A stretch of DNA of 64,000 nucleotides from Firmicutes bacterium HGW-Firmicutes-7. GTDB taxonomy: Bacteria > Bacillota > Clostridia > Lachnospirales > Vallitaleaceae. Below are positions 1 to 9,311 of this stretch, piece by piece; the first letter of the stretch is position 1; each line of letters opens with the position of its first letter. The stretch covers positions 47,905 through 111,904 of the forward strand of contig PGZO01000012.1 of the NCBI GenBank assembly GCA_002841375.1, read 5' to 3'. The translations under genes were made by a program, and so were the position numbers. The notes under the pieces were generated by a model. That model saw only the letters and a program-made list of their open reading frames with translations, ran no database searches and was not told the origin of the DNA.

Positions 1-663
1 GGGAAAGCGGCAATTAAGGCAACAATTGAAGTTGGATATGAAAATACAAGCTTATATAATATTAAAATTTATGAAAATGAGATTAATCGGTTTGCTAATA
101 ATTATAAAGAAGCGGGGATTACTGTGTCCGATTACAATGGAAAAATGAATGTGTATGATGCAGAAGTATATAATAATACAATAATTGGAACAGGCAATTC
201 TTTTTATGGAATGAGATTTCAGGGGTCAAAAAATATAAGGGTACATAATAATACGCTTAAAGACGGTTTTCTGGATTCGGGAATTTTGGTTGAAAATTCA
301 AAAGATATCATTTTGGAAAACAATTTGGTTCAAGACAGCTGTATTCAAAAAAAAGCAAATGTTATTCAAGGTGGGGTTTTGCTGAGTATGTCGGAAAATT
401 GTACGTTGCTTGGCAACACGATTAAAAATAATGGAACTAAAAGTAATCCAGCAATCGGTATTTTGGTTTATCGCACCATAAAAAGTGAAATATCTAATAA
501 TTATATTTTTGAAGATTTAGATGAGAAAAGTCAAAAACATGCCATTTATGAATCAGATGAGGGTGGAAGTGAAAACTGGAGTAAAGAAAATGTATTTATA
601 AACAATTATCTAAGTGATGAAGGTAATATTGTTATTTCTGAAAGGTCTGTCTATAAGCCTTAG
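1..663 (+). CDS. Right-handed beta-helix surface protein, 5' end cut off by the window edge
   Basis: An open frame runs from base 1 to a TAG at 661-663, so the gene starts left of the window and at least 220 C-terminal residues are visible. The visible part is full of Asn-rich beta-helix turns (repeated I-x-x-N-N-x-I patterns) typical of pectate-lyase-like and tailspike-like proteins. It aligns without large gaps to residues 447-666 of the protein at 3524-5524, sharing the stretch AGITVSDYNGK and the C-terminal ESD-GG-W motif, so the two are paralogues. By analogy its missing N-terminus probably carries a signal peptide and SLH-like domains. Such folds bind or cleave polysaccharide, but no catalytic residue can be assigned. 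A GTG at 124 could be mistaken for a start, but the homology continues upstream of it. Confidence 0.8.
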   Translation, partial: GKAAIKATIEVGYENTSLYNIKIYENEINRFANNYKEAGITVSDYNGKMNVYDAEVYNNTIIGTGNSFYGMRFQGSKNIRVHNNTLKDGFLDSGILVENSKDIILENNLVQDSCIQKKANVIQGGVLLSMSENCTLLGNTIKNNGTKSNPAIGILVYRTIKSEISNNYIFEDLDEKSQKHAIYESDEGGSENWSKENVFINNYLSDEGNIVISERSVYKP

Positions 664-732
664 AGGATAGAAAGAAGCCGAGATTCTCTGTTATTGACTG
701 ACTTTTATAAAAAACGAAATGTCTAATAAAAG

Positions 733-2010
733 ATGATGGTGAAAAAAATGTTGAAAAAAAATTTAGTATACCTATTTATGGTTCTATTAGTTGTAAGGCC
801 GGTGTTCTCAATACTTGATGGAATATATGATGTTATTGGATTGATTAGTGTGTTGCTAATATTAACAGTATTAATGATTGTTAATCACATTTTAAGTAGA
901 TTATCTGTAGTAGATTATATATTTCTGCTAATGTATCTGCTTACCTGGATTGTTGAATTATGCATTTACCGAAACTATTTCGAAAGCCTAGATCATGGAC
1001 TTAAAGTTTTGCTAGTAATAGAAATGATCATCTTTTTAGCTCATGATGAAAATATATACATATTAATGAGTTTAATGCAAACTATTTGGGTAAGAATCTT
1101 ATTGACTATACAATTACTTATTATAAGTGCTGTTTTTTTTGTTCAGTTACTGAACGGATATGGATATAAAAAAATATGGGGAGATCAGTACTTTGTTAGC
1201 TTTCTATCTAGCGCGCATGTTCTCAGTTATTTGCTCATTTTATTAATGGCTATTTGTTTGTATTTATATACCATGAATCCAAAACCTCATTATATTGCAT
1301 TCATATGCTATTTAGTTGTTATTCAACAATTTACTGGTGTTCGAGCTATCTTTATTGCAATTTTGTTTTTAGTTGGACTGACGGTGTATTGTGTTTTTAA
1401 AAGACGTAAAAAACAATATTTTATACTTTTTATTTCTGCATTATGTAGTATTATTTTTTGCATAATTATTACTGGAATTTGGGTTCAAATTCCTATGGCG
1501 AAGAAAATGATATATCGAGTGGATACTGAAACAGTTGATGGGGGAAGAACAACTTTCTGGGTACAGAACTTGGTTTCATATACACAATTTGATTTTTCGG
1601 AAAAATTAACAGGTAAAAGCTTTCTATATCCATACCAGAATAATTTTCAAATATCAGGTATGTATATTTGGAGTCATAATGATTTCATTAATATACTATT
1701 ATCATTAGGTGCTTTCGGGCTTATTGCATATCTATTTTTTTATATAAAATTTTTAGTGTATTTACATAAAAAAATCACAAGCTTACCTTGGACTCTTACG
1801 GTTTTGTTTTTGCTTTGTATTCCTTTATTAAATGGATTTTATAATTATCCAGATATGGCATTTTCACTAGCATTTTTGACGCTGGTGTTTTTGAAAGACA
1901 AACAGGAAGCAGCTGAAATTGCTCCTGAAGAGAGGGAAATTGACATTCAAGAAAAAAGAGTATATTTGCTGCATAAGCAGGAATGCTATAAAATTAAAAA
2001 AGTACGCTAG
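733..2010 (+). CDS. Wzy-like polysaccharide polymerase / O-antigen ligase-type membrane protein
   Basis: A 425-residue protein with about ten or more hydrophobic segments and a charged, cytoplasmic-looking C-terminal tail (about residues 390-425). The motif WSHNDF at residues 313-318, in a loop just before a late membrane segment, resembles the H-N motif of Wzy and WaaL-type proteins. These polymerise undecaprenyl-linked oligosaccharide units on the outer face of the membrane. The neighbours (flippase, glycosyltransferase, rml genes, initiating transferase) fit this role. Sequence in this family is poorly conserved, so polymerase versus ligase cannot be settled. The ribosome site is weak; codon 6 (ATG at 748, after GGTG) is an alternative start. 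Confidence 0.75.
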   Translation: MMVKKMLKKNLVYLFMVLLVVRPVFSILDGIYDVIGLISVLLILTVLMIVNHILSRLSVVDYIFLLMYLLTWIVELCIYRNYFESLDHGLKVLLVIEMIIFLAHDENIYILMSLMQTIWVRILLTIQLLIISAVFFVQLLNGYGYKKIWGDQYFVSFLSSAHVLSYLLILLMAICLYLYTMNPKPHYIAFICYLVVIQQFTGVRAIFIAILFLVGLTVYCVFKRRKKQYFILFISALCSIIFCIIITGIWVQIPMAKKMIYRVDTETVDGGRTTFWVQNLVSYTQFDFSEKLTGKSFLYPYQNNFQISGMYIWSHNDFINILLSLGAFGLIAYLFFYIKFLVYLHKKITSLPWTLTVLFLLCIPLLNGFYNYPDMAFSLAFLTLVFLKDKQEAAEIAPEEREIDIQEKRVYLLHKQECYKIKKVR

Positions 2011-2040
2011 TATAAAATTATCATTAAAGGAGGTAGAATA

Positions 2041-3537
2041 TTGAAAACTATTAAGCGTGAATTGATAAATGGCGTTAAGATCACCTTAATATCTAAATAT
2101 AGTAATGTCTTAGTCCAAATCATTCTTGGTATTATCTTAGCAAGATTGCTATCTCCAGAAGAATTTGGTGTAGCTGCAGTAATTATGATTCTCGTCACTT
2201 TTTTTTCTTTATTAGCAGATATGGGAATTGGGCCTGCAGTAATACAACATAAGCAATTGAGCAAGGGAGATATTGAGAGGATATTTTTCTTTTCAGTTAT
2301 TCTTGCATTTATACTAGGTCTTATATTTTTATTGTGTGCGGATTTAATCGCTTTTTTTTATAAAAATAAAATTTATATTCAGATGGCTAGGTACCTTTCA
2401 ATCAACATCATGTTTTTTACGATGTTAATTGTACCAAAAGCCATTATTACTAGAAATAAAAATTTTACCGTAATAGGTATTGTTGAAGTTGGCGTTAATA
2501 TCATAGCAGGTACGGTAGCAGTAATATTAGCATTAAAAGGAGCAAGTTACTATTCAATTATTGTGAAAAGTATTATTACCAGTATGCTAGCTTTTTTATT
2601 ATATTATAAGTTTGCGAAGATTAGATTTCGAATTCCAAGTCTCTATAATATGAAGAAATCTTTAAAAAAAATTATGGAGTTTTCTATTTTCCAATTTTTC
2701 TTTAACGTCATTAATTATTTTTCTAGGAACATGGATAATATTTTAATAGGTAAGTATATGGGGTTAAAAGCGTTAGGATTTTATGATATAAGTTATAAGT
2801 TAATGTTATATCCTATTACTACTTTTAGACAAGTATTGAATCCTGTTATTGTGCCAGTACTTAAGGATTATCAAGACGATCATATAAACGTCTATAAAAC
2901 ATATAAAAAGATTTTATTGGTGTTAACAACAGTAGGTGCAATGTTAAGCGTTATGCTTTATTTTACGGCATATGAGATCATATTTATACTCTATGGAAAA
3001 CAATGGTTAGGTAGTGTTCCAGTTTTTGAAATTCTGGCATTTTCTATCGGGATTCAAATGGCATTATCAAGTGCAGGAAGTATTTTTCAAGTAGTAGGTT
3101 GTACTAAGGAGTTGTTTTTAAGTGGTGTGCTAGGGTCATTTATTATGCTGATCGCAATAGTCGTTGGCGTCATGCAACAGAATCTAATTGCTGTTGCAAT
3201 CTGTGTTGTAACTGGATATTGTCTTGACTTTTTTTTAGCATTTTACATTTTAATTAAATGTGTTTTAAAACAATCCTTTATGGATTTTTTGTTAAATTTA
3301 ATAAAGCCAATCTTATTTATGATTATTATGGGAGGATTTATGTCCTTTAGTAGAATGATTGCCTACGAAAATGTTTATCTGCTCTTTTTTATAAAATTAA
3401 TGATGGGAGGAGTGGGTATGATCATTGGATTATTTGTAACGGGTTTAACAAAGGACTTAGGGATGCTTTTAATGAAGGAAAGGAAGCCTACATTAACTAG
3501 TAACGTTAACTTAGGAGGAGCGTATGAAAAAATTTAG
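2041..3537 (+). CDS. Wzx-type polysaccharide flippase (MOP superfamily)
   Basis: A 498-residue integral membrane protein with many hydrophobic segments. The N-terminus has the family pattern: a short amphipathic helix, then RLLSPEEFGVAAV, as in polysaccharide export proteins of the MOP superfamily. Known members move undecaprenyl-pyrophosphate-linked sugars across the membrane. The start is TTG at 2041, supported by AGGAGG at 2028-2033 seven bases upstream. It lies 30 bases after the Wzy-like gene, and its last 14 bases overlap the next gene, which suggests translational coupling of flippase and beta-helix protein. Direction of transport is inferred from family and neighbours. Confidence 0.88.
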   Translation: MKTIKRELINGVKITLISKYSNVLVQIILGIILARLLSPEEFGVAAVIMILVTFFSLLADMGIGPAVIQHKQLSKGDIERIFFFSVILAFILGLIFLLCADLIAFFYKNKIYIQMARYLSINIMFFTMLIVPKAIITRNKNFTVIGIVEVGVNIIAGTVAVILALKGASYYSIIVKSIITSMLAFLLYYKFAKIRFRIPSLYNMKKSLKKIMEFSIFQFFFNVINYFSRNMDNILIGKYMGLKALGFYDISYKLMLYPITTFRQVLNPVIVPVLKDYQDDHINVYKTYKKILLVLTTVGAMLSVMLYFTAYEIIFILYGKQWLGSVPVFEILAFSIGIQMALSSAGSIFQVVGCTKELFLSGVLGSFIMLIAIVVGVMQQNLIAVAICVVTGYCLDFFLAFYILIKCVLKQSFMDFLLNLIKPILFMIIMGGFMSFSRMIAYENVYLLFFIKLMMGGVGMIIGLFVTGLTKDLGMLLMKERKPTLTSNVNLGGAYEKI

Positions 3538-5524
3538 TTTAGTTATGGGCATTGTGTGTGTTGTATTATTAATTGGTATCAATATTATATATGCATCTAA
3601 TACAGCAGAAGATGAGAAGAAAACGGCAGCTTATTTAAAAGAAATTGGTGTTTTTGTCGGTAGTAATAGTGGATTTGAACTTGATCGTAAGCCAACTCGA
3701 ATTGAAGGAATCGTATTATTAATACGATTGCTTGGTAAAGAAGGAGAAGTATTAGCTGAAAAAAATATTTCCTCAAGTTTTAATGATGTGCCACAATGGG
3801 CGATTCCTTATGCAGAATATGCGTATAGCAATGGCATTACTAAGGGCATTGGAAAGGGGAAATTTGGAAGTGCTCAAGTGTTAAGTGCGGCGGAGTATAT
3901 GACCTTTGTACTGCGGGCATTGGGTTATGATGATTCAAAAGGGGATTTTTCCTGGGATAATTCCGTAAACAAGGCAGTAGCGTTAGGCATTATTGACAAG
4001 AGTAATTCATCACAAGTTATTAATTCATTTGATCGAGGTAAAGTTGTGCTCATCTCTCATAAGGCATTACAGACAAAAAAGAAAGGCACTAATATTCGTT
4101 TAATTGATGAGCTAGTGACCAAAGGATATATTGATGTAGATAAACTCGGTAAAGCTGGATTCCTAGAAAAATCTTCAGGAACTGAATTGAATATATTAGA
4201 TTTTGGGGCTATACCTAATGATGGTGGTGACGATTCAGATGCAATAAGGACTGCTATGTTTGTATTAGAAAAGTCGAATTATAATACCATATTCATTCCA
4301 AATGGTGTATTTGATATTGGAAGTACAATTATATTAAAAAACGGTGTTATAATTAGAGGTGGAGAAGAGACGACTTTATTAGTTAAAGCAAATATAAAGC
4401 AACTATTTGATATTAGCAAATGCTCAAATGTTACAATGAAGGATATGAAAATTGATAATAACGGATATTTAAAGCATTATGTAATATTTGGTGTTAGCAC
4501 TGAAGTTAAAGAAAACATTACTATTCATAATATTACATCAGTAAATGGTGGGTACAACTTTCTCTACACGAAGAATATTAAGTATTTTAAAGTAACGAAT
4601 AATAAAGTATATAATACCTTTCACAGAGGTATGAATATGTATAATCCTTACGATATACTCGTAGAGGGGAATTTGGTGGATACAACCCAACATCAATTTG
4701 GCATTAGTATAGAAGGTGGAAATTCATCAGTATTTGAACAAAAAAAAATCGTTGTTAAAAACAATACAATTAAAAATGTGGAAGATGGTGGGTTGGCTAT
4801 TAGAGCTTTGAATTCTTCATTAGCTGATATATCAGTTATGAATAACACAATATTAAACGTAGGTAAGGCTGGAATTAAAGTAACAATTGAAGTAAATTTT
4901 GATGGTACAAAAATTTCTAATATTAAGGTCTCGGATAACGTCATTAATGGCTTTGCAAATAATTATGCGGAGGCAGGAATCACAGTTTCAGATTATAATG
5001 GCAAGCAAAATGTTTATAATGCTGAAATAGTAAATAACTTAATTACTGGCGGTGGAAAGTCCGTGTACGGTATTCGAGTGCAAAACTCAAAAGACATTAA
5101 GGTCAATCAAAATACAATTAAAGGCACATTTCTAGATTCAGGACTATTATTTGAAGGAAGTGCTTATGTGCTTGCAGCGAATAATATTATTGAAGATTCA
5201 GCGGTGACCCACTATGCGCCATATCAAGGAGGGATCCTTGTTAGTATGTCAAATAACATCACCCTTGATAATAATACTGTCAAAAATTCAGGGAGTAAAG
5301 ACAACAAGGTGAATGGTATTCTAATATATAGATCTTCCAATAATGTAGTGAAGAACAATACAATAACAGACACTAGAAATGAACCATTTCAACTCTATCC
5401 GATATTTGAATCCGATGGAGGAGGACCTGGAAAATGGAGCGAGAATAATACGTTTATTAATAATTCGTATTCTTCAAACTATTATGATCACGCAGTTGTA
5501 ACCGATAGGTCTAAGATAGAATGA
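3524..5524 (+). CDS. SLH-domain surface protein with pectate-lyase-like beta-helix
   Basis: A 666-residue exported protein. Residues 1-25 form a signal peptide (Lys start, long hydrophobic core). About residues 30-200 look like three divergent SLH domains, with FNDVPQWAIPYAEYAYSNGI as the clearest; such domains tether proteins to secondary cell-wall polymer. From about residue 222 (LNILDFGAIPNDGGDDSDAI) comes a pectate-lyase-superfamily N-cap, then parallel beta-helix coils to the end. The C-terminal third is paralogous to the truncated protein at 1-663. The ATG has AGGAG upstream inside the flippase gene. Likely role: a wall-anchored glycan-binding or glycan-cleaving protein acting on the polymer made by this locus. 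Substrate and catalysis are not shown by the sequence. Confidence 0.85.
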   Translation: MKKFSLVMGIVCVVLLIGINIIYASNTAEDEKKTAAYLKEIGVFVGSNSGFELDRKPTRIEGIVLLIRLLGKEGEVLAEKNISSSFNDVPQWAIPYAEYAYSNGITKGIGKGKFGSAQVLSAAEYMTFVLRALGYDDSKGDFSWDNSVNKAVALGIIDKSNSSQVINSFDRGKVVLISHKALQTKKKGTNIRLIDELVTKGYIDVDKLGKAGFLEKSSGTELNILDFGAIPNDGGDDSDAIRTAMFVLEKSNYNTIFIPNGVFDIGSTIILKNGVIIRGGEETTLLVKANIKQLFDISKCSNVTMKDMKIDNNGYLKHYVIFGVSTEVKENITIHNITSVNGGYNFLYTKNIKYFKVTNNKVYNTFHRGMNMYNPYDILVEGNLVDTTQHQFGISIEGGNSSVFEQKKIVVKNNTIKNVEDGGLAIRALNSSLADISVMNNTILNVGKAGIKVTIEVNFDGTKISNIKVSDNVINGFANNYAEAGITVSDYNGKQNVYNAEIVNNLITGGGKSVYGIRVQNSKDIKVNQNTIKGTFLDSGLLFEGSAYVLAANNIIEDSAVTHYAPYQGGILVSMSNNITLDNNTVKNSGSKDNKVNGILIYRSSNNVVKNNTITDTRNEPFQLYPIFESDGGGPGKWSENNTFINNSYSSNYYDHAVVTDRSKIE

Positions 5525-5682
5525 GTAAGTATAAGGGAGTATATGTAATAATGTGCCGACACAACGGCTAATATGTAAATAAAAAGAGTAATATAATAAC
5601 AAAAAAACGTGTACTTATAATTGTTAGTATGATACAATTAGTAAAGAAAAAAGGCATGGTCCATGAGCGTGCGGAGGGAATT

Positions 5683-6591
5683 ATGAATAAAATAGTCTTT
5701 GTAATTTTGCACTTTAATGCAATGCAGATAACAATTGAATGTATAGAGTCTATCTTTAAATTTGCTAGGTATGATTATTATAGTATTGTAGTTGTGGATA
5801 ATAAGTCACCTAATGGTACGGGCATTTCTTTAAAAGAAAAGTATTTAAATCATCCTAAAGTGCATGTTATTTTATTAGATGAAAACATAGGATTTGCAAA
5901 AGGAAATAATGTTGGATATAAATATGCAAAAGAAACCCTTGAGGCTGATTTTATCATTATCCCCAATAATGATACAGAATTTATAGATGATCATTTCATT
6001 GACAATGCTATTAGAATTTTCAATGAATCAGCTTATGGGATACTAGGGCCTAATATTATCTCTGCAAGAACAGGAGCACATCAAAATCCTCATAAGAAGG
6101 AACTGGTCACGAGAGAAAAGGTTGTTAAAGCAATTAGACACTATAAAAATGAAAGAATTAAACATTTATTAATGAGTATTTTCAATTTTCCAGCTATGCA
6201 TAATTATTTGAGGAAAATGAAGAAGGCTGTAAAAAGTGAAAAAGTTTCTCGGGGGAAAATAACAGAACAGATGACTAACGTTACATTATTCGGTGCGTGT
6301 ATAGTGTATTCTCCTTTGTTTATTGAAAAATTTAATTATGCGTTTTATCCGGAACCATTTATGTATTATGATGAAGATTTGTTACATTATGCATGTGCAA
6401 AGCAACATCTTAAAGTAATATATGATCCAAGTATAACAATCTATCATAAGGAGAAGCAAGCAACACAAACAATTAATAGAACGTATTTAAAACAAAGAAA
6501 ATTTGTTAATAAACATATAACAAATTCAATAAAAATACTTTATAGGCTTATGAAGGAAGATAATTATTATTCTATCAATGATTTTAAATAA
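5683..6591 (+). CDS. Glycosyltransferase family 2 (rhamnosyltransferase-like)
   Basis: A 302-residue cytoplasmic GT-A fold enzyme without membrane segments. Visible motifs are VVVDNKSPNGTG (nucleotide binding), ENIGFAKGNNVGY and PNNDTEF (metal-binding region), and MYYDEDLLHYA with a downstream His (acceptor side), the pattern of dTDP-rhamnosyltransferases and related family 2 enzymes. The start at 5683 is chosen because GGAGGG lies just upstream and the sugar-nucleotide fold begins at once; an in-frame ATG at 5629 lacks a ribosome site. It precedes rmlA, which fits a dTDP-deoxysugar donor, but donor and acceptor are inferred. Confidence 0.85.
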   Translation: MNKIVFVILHFNAMQITIECIESIFKFARYDYYSIVVVDNKSPNGTGISLKEKYLNHPKVHVILLDENIGFAKGNNVGYKYAKETLEADFIIIPNNDTEFIDDHFIDNAIRIFNESAYGILGPNIISARTGAHQNPHKKELVTREKVVKAIRHYKNERIKHLLMSIFNFPAMHNYLRKMKKAVKSEKVSRGKITEQMTNVTLFGACIVYSPLFIEKFNYAFYPEPFMYYDEDLLHYACAKQHLKVIYDPSITIYHKEKQATQTINRTYLKQRKFVNKHITNSIKILYRLMKEDNYYSINDFK

Positions 6592-6675
6592 GAGACCGTA
6601 TAGAATAGAATGATTGAAACAATAAGTTGTTAATTTTCAAATGAGGAACTATATGATGCAAGGGGGAATACGAGA

Positions 6676-7545
6676 ATGAAAGGTATAATTTTGGCTGGTG
6701 GATCTGGAACCCGGCTATTTCCAATTACAAAGGCAATTTCTAAGCAGTTGCTTCCAGTTTATGATAAACCAATGATTTATTATCCGTTATCTACATTAAT
6801 GTTAGCCGGTATAACAGAGATATTGATCATTTCAAACCCAAGAGATTTGCCTGTTTTTCAAGAACTACTTGGGACAGGAGCGCACATAGGTATTAAGCTA
6901 TCATACGTCGTTCAACAAAGTCCAAACGGAATTGCTGAAGCCTTTATTTTAGGAGAAGAATTTATTGGAGAAGATACTGTAGCATTAATTCTGGGTGATA
7001 ATATTTTTTATGGGCAAGGGTTTTCAAAAATTCTTGAGGATGCAGCTAAATTAATGAATGGAGGTATTATTTTTGGTTATTACTTTAAAGACCCTTCTGC
7101 GTATGGTGTTATAGAGTTTGACGAAGCAGGTGAAGCCGTTTCTATTTGTGAAAAGCCATTAGAACCAAAATCACATTTTGCTGTACCGGGTCTCTATTTT
7201 TATGATCCTAGCGTGATCCAAGTTGCGAAAGCGTTACAGCCATCGAAAAGAGGAGAATTAGAAATAACGGATGTTAACTTAACGTATCTTAAAAATGGGA
7301 ACTTAACAGTTAGACTTTTAGGAAGAGGTCTAGCATGGCTTGATACGGGCACATATGAGCGCTTACTGGATGCCTCAAACTATGTAGCAACTGTACAAAA
7401 AAGGCAAGGATTTTATATTGCATGTATTGAAGAAATTGCTTATAGAAAAGGGTTTATCTCAAAAGAACAATTGATGGCATTAGTACTTAAATATTCAAAT
7501 ACAGATTATGGGGAGTACTTGAAAATGATATCTGAGGAATTTTGA
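6676..7545 (+). CDS. rfbA: Glucose-1-phosphate thymidylyltransferase RmlA
   Basis: A 289-residue enzyme, full family length, that makes dTDP-glucose from dTTP and glucose 1-phosphate, the first step of dTDP-rhamnose synthesis. The N-terminal loop [14 protein letters not shown] and the [17 protein letters not shown] stretch are diagnostic, as are ILGDNIFYG and EKP. The ATG follows AGGGGG with good spacing. It is followed by rmlC and rmlB on the same strand, so the three form one pathway block. Confidence 0.96.
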   Translation: MKGIILAGGSGTRLFPITKAISKQLLPVYDKPMIYYPLSTLMLAGITEILIISNPRDLPVFQELLGTGAHIGIKLSYVVQQSPNGIAEAFILGEEFIGEDTVALILGDNIFYGQGFSKILEDAAKLMNGGIIFGYYFKDPSAYGVIEFDEAGEAVSICEKPLEPKSHFAVPGLYFYDPSVIQVAKALQPSKRGELEITDVNLTYLKNGNLTVRLLGRGLAWLDTGTYERLLDASNYVATVQKRQGFYIACIEEIAYRKGFISKEQLMALVLKYSNTDYGEYLKMISEEF

Positions 7546-7554
7546 CCTAACGAA

Positions 7555-7591
7555 GGAAGTCCACCACTTCTTTAAGTGGAAACTATCTTCC
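7555..7591 (+). other. Nested intercistronic hairpin between rmlA and rmlC
   Basis: An outer stem GGAAG (7555-7559) / CTTCC (7587-7591) encloses an inner stem CCACTT (7564-7569) / AAGTGG (7574-7579). There is no U-run after it, so it is not an intrinsic terminator. It could be an RNA-stability or processing element in the rml mRNA; function is inferred only from position. Confidence 0.4.
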
Positions 7592-7631
7592 GAAACCAGT
7601 GGGTATTAAAAAGTATTTTGGAGGTATTAAT

Positions 7632-8195
7632 GTGAAAGAATTAGGTGGATTTTCTTTTTTAGAAACGCAAATTAAAGGAGTCATTATTATTGAACCTAAA
7701 ATGTGCGAAGATAAAAGAGGATATTTTATGGAAGCTTTCCAGTATGAGTTATTTAAAGAAATGGGCATTGATATGCAGATCTTGCAAGTGAATGTGTCAA
7801 AATCAAAACAAGGAGTATTGCGGGGGCTACATTATCAAAGAAAGTATCCTCAAGCTAAGCTTGTTAGAGTAATAAGTGGTGAGATATATGATGTGGCTGT
7901 TGATTTACGACACAAATCTGAAACTTATGGCAACTATATTGGCGTTAACCTTTCTAAAGAAAACAACAGACAACTCTATTTACCGAGAGGATGTGCACAT
8001 GGATTTTTAGTTATATCAGAAGAAGCTGAGTTTTTATATTTAGTTGATAATTTATATCATCCTGAAGACGAAGGAGGTATAATCTGGAATGATCCAGATA
8101 TAAATATTAATTGGCCATTAAAGGATGTTAAAGAATTGTCTTTGTCAGATAAGGATAAAAGTCTTCTGTTCTTTAAAAATAGTAGCCATTATTGA
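7632..8195 (+). CDS. rfbC: dTDP-4-dehydrorhamnose 3,5-epimerase RmlC
   Basis: A 187-residue cupin enzyme, normal family length, that epimerises dTDP-4-keto-6-deoxyglucose at C3 and C5. Motifs: IIEPKMCEDKRGYFMEAF near the N-terminus, the catalytic-His region LRGLHYQ, the PRGCAHGF turn, and YHPEDEGGIIWNDPDI. I choose the GTG at 7632 because GGAGG sits at 7620-7624, seven bases upstream, and homology begins right there; an earlier in-frame GTG at 7599 has no ribosome site. It lies between rmlA and rmlB. Confidence 0.94.
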   Translation: MKELGGFSFLETQIKGVIIIEPKMCEDKRGYFMEAFQYELFKEMGIDMQILQVNVSKSKQGVLRGLHYQRKYPQAKLVRVISGEIYDVAVDLRHKSETYGNYIGVNLSKENNRQLYLPRGCAHGFLVISEEAEFLYLVDNLYHPEDEGGIIWNDPDININWPLKDVKELSLSDKDKSLLFFKNSSHY

Positions 8196-8213
8196 AAAAT
8201 TAGGAGTGTAAAG

Positions 8214-9245
8214 ATGAAAACGATTTTAGTTACTGGCGGTGCTGGTTTTATAGGCAGTACCTTTATAATTCACTTATTAAATAAGTACCCCGATTATTAT
8301 ATTATTTGTTATGATAAGCTCACGTATGCAGGAGATCTTGTTAACTTAAGTGAAGCGGAGGCCTATCCGAATTATCAATTTATTAAAGGAGATATTGTTG
8401 ATAGAAATCATCTCCAAAATATTTTTAATAGCATTGAAATAAATTATGTCATTAACTTTGCTGCTGAGACACATGTAGATAGAAGCATTGTAGATCCTGA
8501 CGTATTTATTAAAACAAATGTTCTTGGCACAGGTGTGTTATTAGATGTAGTTAAGAAGAGTTGGGAGATTGGTGTAGATTCACAAGGATATCCAAGATAT
8601 AAGGAAGGGGTAAAGTACCTTCAAGTATCAACAGATGAAGTGTATGGTACATTAGGTGATGATGGGTTGTTTAGGGAGGACACACCACTTTCGCCGAATA
8701 GTCCGTATTCTGCAAGTAAGGCAAGTGGAGATTTATTAGTACTAGCTTATAATCATACGTATCACTTACCAATAATAATTACCAGATGTTCGAATAACTT
8801 TGGCCCAAGGCAATATCCTGAAAAGCTGATTCCACTAATGATTAAAAAAGCGATGAAGGATGAAAAGTTGCCAGTTTATGGTGATGGATTGCAAGTGAGG
8901 GATTGGATTCATGTAGAAGACCATTGTAGGGCTATTGATATTGTAATTCATAATGGACGTTTAGGAGAAGTGTATAATATTGGTGGTATTAATGAGAAAC
9001 CAAACATAGAAATAGTTAAACTGATTTTAAAGTTGTTACAAAAAGATGAAACATTAATTGATTACGTACAGGATCGATTAGGCCATGATCGTCGGTACGC
9101 AATAGACAATACTAAAATCACTTCTGAGCTCAAGTGGAGGCCTATGTATTCCTTTGAAGAAGGAATGATAGATACAATTAACTGGTATAAACCATTTATT
9201 ATAAATGCTTTAAGGCAAAACAATGATTTGAAAGTATCAAAATAA
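8214..9245 (+). CDS. rfbB: dTDP-glucose 4,6-dehydratase RmlB
   Basis: A 343-residue extended short-chain dehydrogenase. The NAD site TGGAGFIGS lies at residues 7-15, and the dehydratase signature STDEVYG and the YSASK (YxxxK) pair are present. It converts dTDP-glucose to dTDP-4-keto-6-deoxyglucose. The ATG follows AGGAGTG and lies 18 bases after rmlC. rmlD, the last dTDP-L-rhamnose enzyme, is not found nearby, so the final sugar could be rhamnose with rmlD elsewhere, or another 6-deoxysugar. Confidence 0.95.
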   Translation: MKTILVTGGAGFIGSTFIIHLLNKYPDYYIICYDKLTYAGDLVNLSEAEAYPNYQFIKGDIVDRNHLQNIFNSIEINYVINFAAETHVDRSIVDPDVFIKTNVLGTGVLLDVVKKSWEIGVDSQGYPRYKEGVKYLQVSTDEVYGTLGDDGLFREDTPLSPNSPYSASKASGDLLVLAYNHTYHLPIIITRCSNNFGPRQYPEKLIPLMIKKAMKDEKLPVYGDGLQVRDWIHVEDHCRAIDIVIHNGRLGEVYNIGGINEKPNIEIVKLILKLLQKDETLIDYVQDRLGHDRRYAIDNTKITSELKWRPMYSFEEGMIDTINWYKPFIINALRQNNDLKVSK

Positions 9246-9311
9246 TAGTAGATAAAGCAGAGAACTATAAGCTGCAAAGGGGCATGTATTTAAGAAAAAC
9301 GAGGTGATTAA

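Noticed and set aside
124..126. GTG as the start of a complete small beta-helix protein
   Set aside because: The reading frame and homology to the paralogue continue upstream to base 1, so it is an internal codon of a cut gene.
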